Below, one piece after another: positions 61,252 to 64,000 of a DNA stretch of 64,000 bases. Position 1 is the first letter of the stretch. Each line of letters starts with the position of its first letter. Where the stretch lies: positions 23,810,001 to 23,874,000 of the forward strand of contig OU612065.1 of the NCBI GenBank assembly GCA_914767715.1. Direction: 5' to 3'. The DNA is from Membranipora membranacea. Lineage: Eukaryota > Bryozoa > Gymnolaemata > Cheilostomatida > Membraniporidae. The notes beneath the pieces were generated by a model, which saw only the letters and a list, made by a program, of their open reading frames with translations, was not told the DNA's origin and ran no database searches. A program made the translations under genes and the position numbers.

Positions 61252-64000
61252 GCCATGCTAATGATGTTGTGCTGGACTTTGTGCAACAAATATTTTCTTC
61301 TACCTGAAGCTTTCCAATTTTTATAATCTTTGTAGGTTTGAACGGCTTGCCAGGAGATAAGGGAGAGCGTGGAGCTCCTGGTGTTGGTGGTAATGGTGGA
61401 CCTGGAGCTACTGGATCACAAGGTGACACAGGTGCACCTGGACTTCAAGGCATACCTGGAATCGCAGGAGACACTGGGTTACCAGGAGAAACTGGTGCTA
61501 ATGGTAGCCCTGGGCTGAACGGAGATGTTGGCGCTCCAGGTCTGAAAGGTGACCAAGGAGTTGCTGGAACTGTGGGTGCTCAAGGAGAGACTGGTTCCCA
61601 AGGTCAGAGGGGTCAAAAGGGAGAACCTGCTGGATTCGAAAATGGAGGAAATGGTAGAGGAGCCACTGGATTCACTGGAGAGACAGGCGCACCAGGTTTG
61701 ATTGGACAGCAAGGTTTGAAAGGTGAGCCTGGAGCAGCTGGAAGTGCAGGTCTAGCTGGCTCGGCAGGAGCACCCGGTGAGAAGGGTCAACCGGGAGTGA
61801 ATGGTGTTGCTGGTGCTAATGGACAAAACGGACTCGCTGGAGAAACTGGAGCACCTGGTGCACCTGGTATCAAGGGTGCCATCGGAGACACTGGGCTTCC
61901 AGGAAAAGATGGTGCTGCTGCTGCAGCTGGAGATACTGGCGCTCCTGGAGTTCGAGGAGTTGCTGGCCAGAAAGGAGAAAACGGTCTTCAAGGAGAAACA
62001 GGAGTAGCAGGTGCTGATGGATTGGCAGGCGCACAGGGACTCAAAGGTGAGATGGGAGCAGCTGGAGCTATTGGACAAACTGGTGAGACAGGAGCCAAGG
62101 GACTTCGAGGTGCAGTAGGAGCTGCAGGAGCCAAGGGCGCACAGGGCGACACGGGACTGCAAGGAGCTCAAGGAATACAGGGTGTTACTGGCCCAAAAGG
62201 TGCTCTGGGTGATCAGGGTATTAAGGGTCTGCGAGGTGATAAGGGATTAAGTGGTGACATCGGTCTCAAAGGATTAGCAGGAGTAAATGGTCAGGATGGA
62301 AAGTTTGCAGTTACTGTAAATGAGTGTATGGTTAACAATGGCGGCTGTAGTGATATCTGTATTGATGCTCTGGGAGGATTCTACTGTACATGTGGAGAAG
62401 GAAAAGAACCAAGACCTTCTCCAACACCTACTTGTGGTAAGTTGATGGTTATCCATGCAGCAACGCTGATCTTAAAATTTTGCGTCATCACTTGTTTGTC
62501 GAAATAAGAAAATGATGATGTTCACAAATTCAATAATGCGACCATAGACCAAATATTGTCTATGGATGCGACAGCGTCTCTATAAACCATTCAATTATAA
62601 ATTTTTTCTTACCATTCAGTTCATTTTTCTGTAATTTGTCCCACACATCAAAGTTCTTGTCTCTTTGCAGATGCCGGAACAATATCCTGTGACCAATTTT
62701 TTTACTACGGAAAACTGTGTTATTGTGAGGTCGCCGGCACTGTAACTTCAATGAATGGTACAGCTTGCCAGGACAAAAATGAGTGCTCAGTGAATAATGG
62801 AGGCTGTGAACACACTTGTGACAACAGCAATGGTATGTGGCTTAACAATTCATATCATGTCCTAACATATCATATCATACAGGGAATTTATTTCAAAGTG
62901 TTTAGTACTACTATATTGTGTCTATAGCTTAGTATTCCATACCTATGGAACACAAAGCAACAGACTTGGCCACCAGACCTGACAGACATAGTGTTGCCGT
63001 CATTGTCAATCAAAAAGCGAGGTATAACGTTAGTGAAGGGGTGAAAATTAAAATGACAGCCAGCCTCATAGCCTCGATAAGCAGAATATTATATATATAT
63101 ATGTATATATATATATATGTTATATATTGTAATCAAATAACAATAATTGTGTCATAATCTTATAATAATCATTAAAACAATCTACTTACTCGAGACATCA
63201 CCCAAAGCCATTGATCAATTTAATCATAATCAGGAGCATCCAACTCAATCCCCCGCCTGGTCTCCAGCAAATATAATACAAGCTTTCGAAAGAAAAATAT
63301 AATAAATATGATATATACATAATCTTATGAGCTGGAGCAGTTCTTCTGATCATATTAAGCTTTATTTCATGGATGCTTTAAACTTCACTTTTTGTTACGT
63401 TACGTTACAGTTTCTGTATTATTTGTAGGAGCTCAAACATGCAGCTGTAATCGAGGTTACGCTCTTCAAGCTGATGGCAAAAGCTGTCAGGATATTAATG
63501 AGTGTCGACAAAATGGAAACGAGTGCTCAGATATTTGTGTCAATACACCCGGCGGATATTATTGCGCATGTCCTGCCGAGAAACAGATGACTGGGGCAAG
63601 ACACCCATCTCTTGGCTTATGCGATTCCACCAAGGGTACGGATCAAACCTTGCACTCTATAGTTTGCCAGTGTGAAAAAGATTAGTTTGGGTGATAAAAC
63701 ATGACTATCAATATAAAACATTAGTCATTTAGTATCAAGCCTTTCGAAAGGATACAATAAAATGCGAAGTTGAAGAACTGGAATGGAGCGACAAGGGCGG
63801 AAGTTACCTTATTTTCACCAGGGGGGGAGGAGATTTCGTCAATCACTTCGTTTCATCCACAAATAAATGATCAACAACATATTTCTAATTTTCAAGTGCT
63901 GCGCTTCACCATAATTATTAAGCAATAATGGGCGTTACTCATCCAGTTAACCTCTTTATCAAAATATTATTGTAGGATCCAAATGTGAGTTTACCACCAA
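46274..64000 (+). CDS. giant non-fibrillar collagen with EGF-like modules (partial, runs off window)
   Basis: Exons: 46274-46340, 48117-48418, 49747-49975, 51127-51195, 51651-51872, 52070-54148, 54453-54965, 55253-55837, 56147-56515, 56659-58323, 58481-60988, 61336-62436, 62672-62832, 63429-63635, 63976 onward. About 3,367 residues lie in the window. Exon 1 encodes a signal peptide. Exons 2-4 encode an unrecognised domain of about 200 residues with NIT, NAS and NES sequons. Exons 5-12 encode about 2,966 residues of Gly-X-Y. EGF-like modules with calcium-binding (D/N)ECxxN signatures follow. Introns in the helix split a Gly codon after its first base, so exons can be gained or lost without frame change. 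Exons 6-10 are multiples of 9 bp but not of 54. Intron 8 has a GC donor, and exon 13 lacks one base. The product is expected in the extracellular matrix. No C-propeptide or NC1 domain is seen before the window ends, so the collagen class is open. Confidence 0.93.
48117..51195 (+). other. N-terminal globular domain of the collagen (unrecognised)
   Basis: Exons 2-4 give about 200 residues between signal peptide and helix. The sequence is rich in hydrophobic and aromatic residues alternating with polar ones ([31 protein letters not shown]), suggesting beta strands. Its only cysteines are two near the end ([10 protein letters not shown]). I do not recognise a laminin-G/TSPN, VWA, WAP, IV-NC or C1q fold in it. 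Confidence 0.7.
53518..53778 (+). repeat. 87-residue collagen module, copy 1 (exon 6)
   Basis: Starts [19 protein letters not shown] and continues [29 protein letters not shown]. Near-identical copies occur in exons 7, 8 and 9. Confidence 0.85.
54686..54946 (+). repeat. 87-residue collagen module, copy 2 (exon 7)
   Basis: Same landmarks in the same order and spacing as copy 1 ([48 protein letters not shown]). Here the exon continues a few triplets past the module. Confidence 0.85.
55576..55836 (+). repeat. 87-residue collagen module, copy 3 (exon 8)
   Basis: [19 protein letters not shown], then the shared [18 protein letters not shown] block. The module runs to the exon end, exactly as in exon 9. 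Confidence 0.85.
55838..55839 (+). other. GC splice donor of collagen intron 8
   Basis: Exon 8 ends CAACCAG followed by GCAAGC. Reading on in frame meets TGA within six codons. Splicing here to the acceptor before 56147 keeps the split-Gly phase shared by all helix introns, so a GC-AG intron is the consistent model. Confidence 0.85.
55911..55938. repeat. hairpin in collagen intron 8
   Basis: ATAGCATCAT pairs exactly with ATGATGCTAT around an 8-base loop. Confidence 0.7.
56254..56514 (+). repeat. 87-residue collagen module, copy 4 (exon 9)
   Basis: Matches copy 1 most closely. The upstream part of exon 9 ([14 protein letters not shown]) also matches the sequence just before copy 1, pointing to duplication of that exon 6 stretch. 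Confidence 0.85.
61217..61246. repeat. TA microsatellite in collagen intron 11
   Basis: About 30 bases of alternating TA between exons 11 and 12. Confidence 0.9.
62542..62565. repeat. 24-bp hairpin with flanking ATGCGAC repeats
   Basis: CCATAGAC pairs with GTCTATGG around an 8-base loop. ATGCGAC occurs at 62536-62542 and again at 62566-62572. It lies in collagen intron 12. Confidence 0.65.
62672..62832 (+). other. collagen exon 13 with a one-base frame slip
   Basis: The exon enters in the phase set by exon 12 ([11 protein letters not shown]) but runs to TAA. The EGF frame (YYGKLCYCE, then [14 protein letters not shown]) is one base out. The slip falls in a run of six T at 62698-62703; seven would restore frame with both neighbouring exons. 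Either a sequencing or assembly error, or a real frameshift allele. Confidence 0.85.

Larger units (their letters stand above)
51656..62297 (+). other. collagen triple-helix coding block
   Basis: Segment 1 (51656-59532, about 2,160 residues) is an almost unbroken Gly-X-Y run dominated by GQPG, GRDG, GNPG and GNDG. Segment 2 (59533-62297, about 806 residues) is KGE-, Ala- and Leu-richer, with short interruptions such as GDSHKG, GTGVG, GDGRHG, GGGFDG and GAAAAAG. Motifs: GLPGER at 52645-52662, GFPGER at 53752-53769, RGD at 53992-54000 and 56844-56852. Confidence 0.95.

Overview
This is a 64 kb piece of an animal nuclear genome. Seven protein genes can be rebuilt exon by exon. Every junction is GT-AG except one GC-AG, and the reading frame carries across every splice except at one single-base slip. 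Six products match conserved animal proteins; the seventh is a very long Gly-X-Y collagen with EGF modules. Moderately short introns, high gene density, an AT-rich background and a collagen of this style suggest a non-bilaterian animal, most likely a sponge. That placement is inference; no phylogenetic marker was tested.

Layout: NUBPL (minus, 1042-1926, intronless); SSR2/TRAP-beta (plus, 4290-5493, 4 exons); THNSL1 (minus, 5990-14351, 16 exons); KIN/KIN17 (plus, 14654-20063, 11 exons), head to head with THNSL1 across 302 bp; a PNPLA2/ATGL-like lipase (minus, 20858-29775, 10 exons); a gene-poor stretch with a broken non-LTR retrotransposon (29776-34670); DUS1L (plus, 34671-39980, 10 exons); a second gene-poor stretch with two tandem hAT-like elements sharing target duplications (39981-46273); and the 5' and central part of a giant collagen gene (plus, 46274 to beyond 64000, 15 exons seen).

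The genes do not form a pathway. They are housekeeping functions (mitochondrial Fe-S assembly, ER translocon, DNA repair and RNA metabolism, tRNA modification, lipid mobilisation) beside an extracellular-matrix gene. The collagen has a signal peptide, an unrecognised domain of about 200 residues, roughly 2,970 residues of triple helix (a nearly perfect D/N/Q/P-rich part followed by an interrupted KGE/A-rich part), then EGF-like modules. It carries GFPGER, GLPGER and RGD motifs.

The most unusual non-coding signal is a scatter of short hairpins and perfect palindromes in introns and spacers. Several are flanked by 7-9 bp direct repeats, as if they were inserted, and several share an arm motif of the GGAGT(T/A)A type. 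Together with a 253-bp MITE family and a 107-bp hairpin MITE, they suggest an active or recently active population of miniature palindromic elements.
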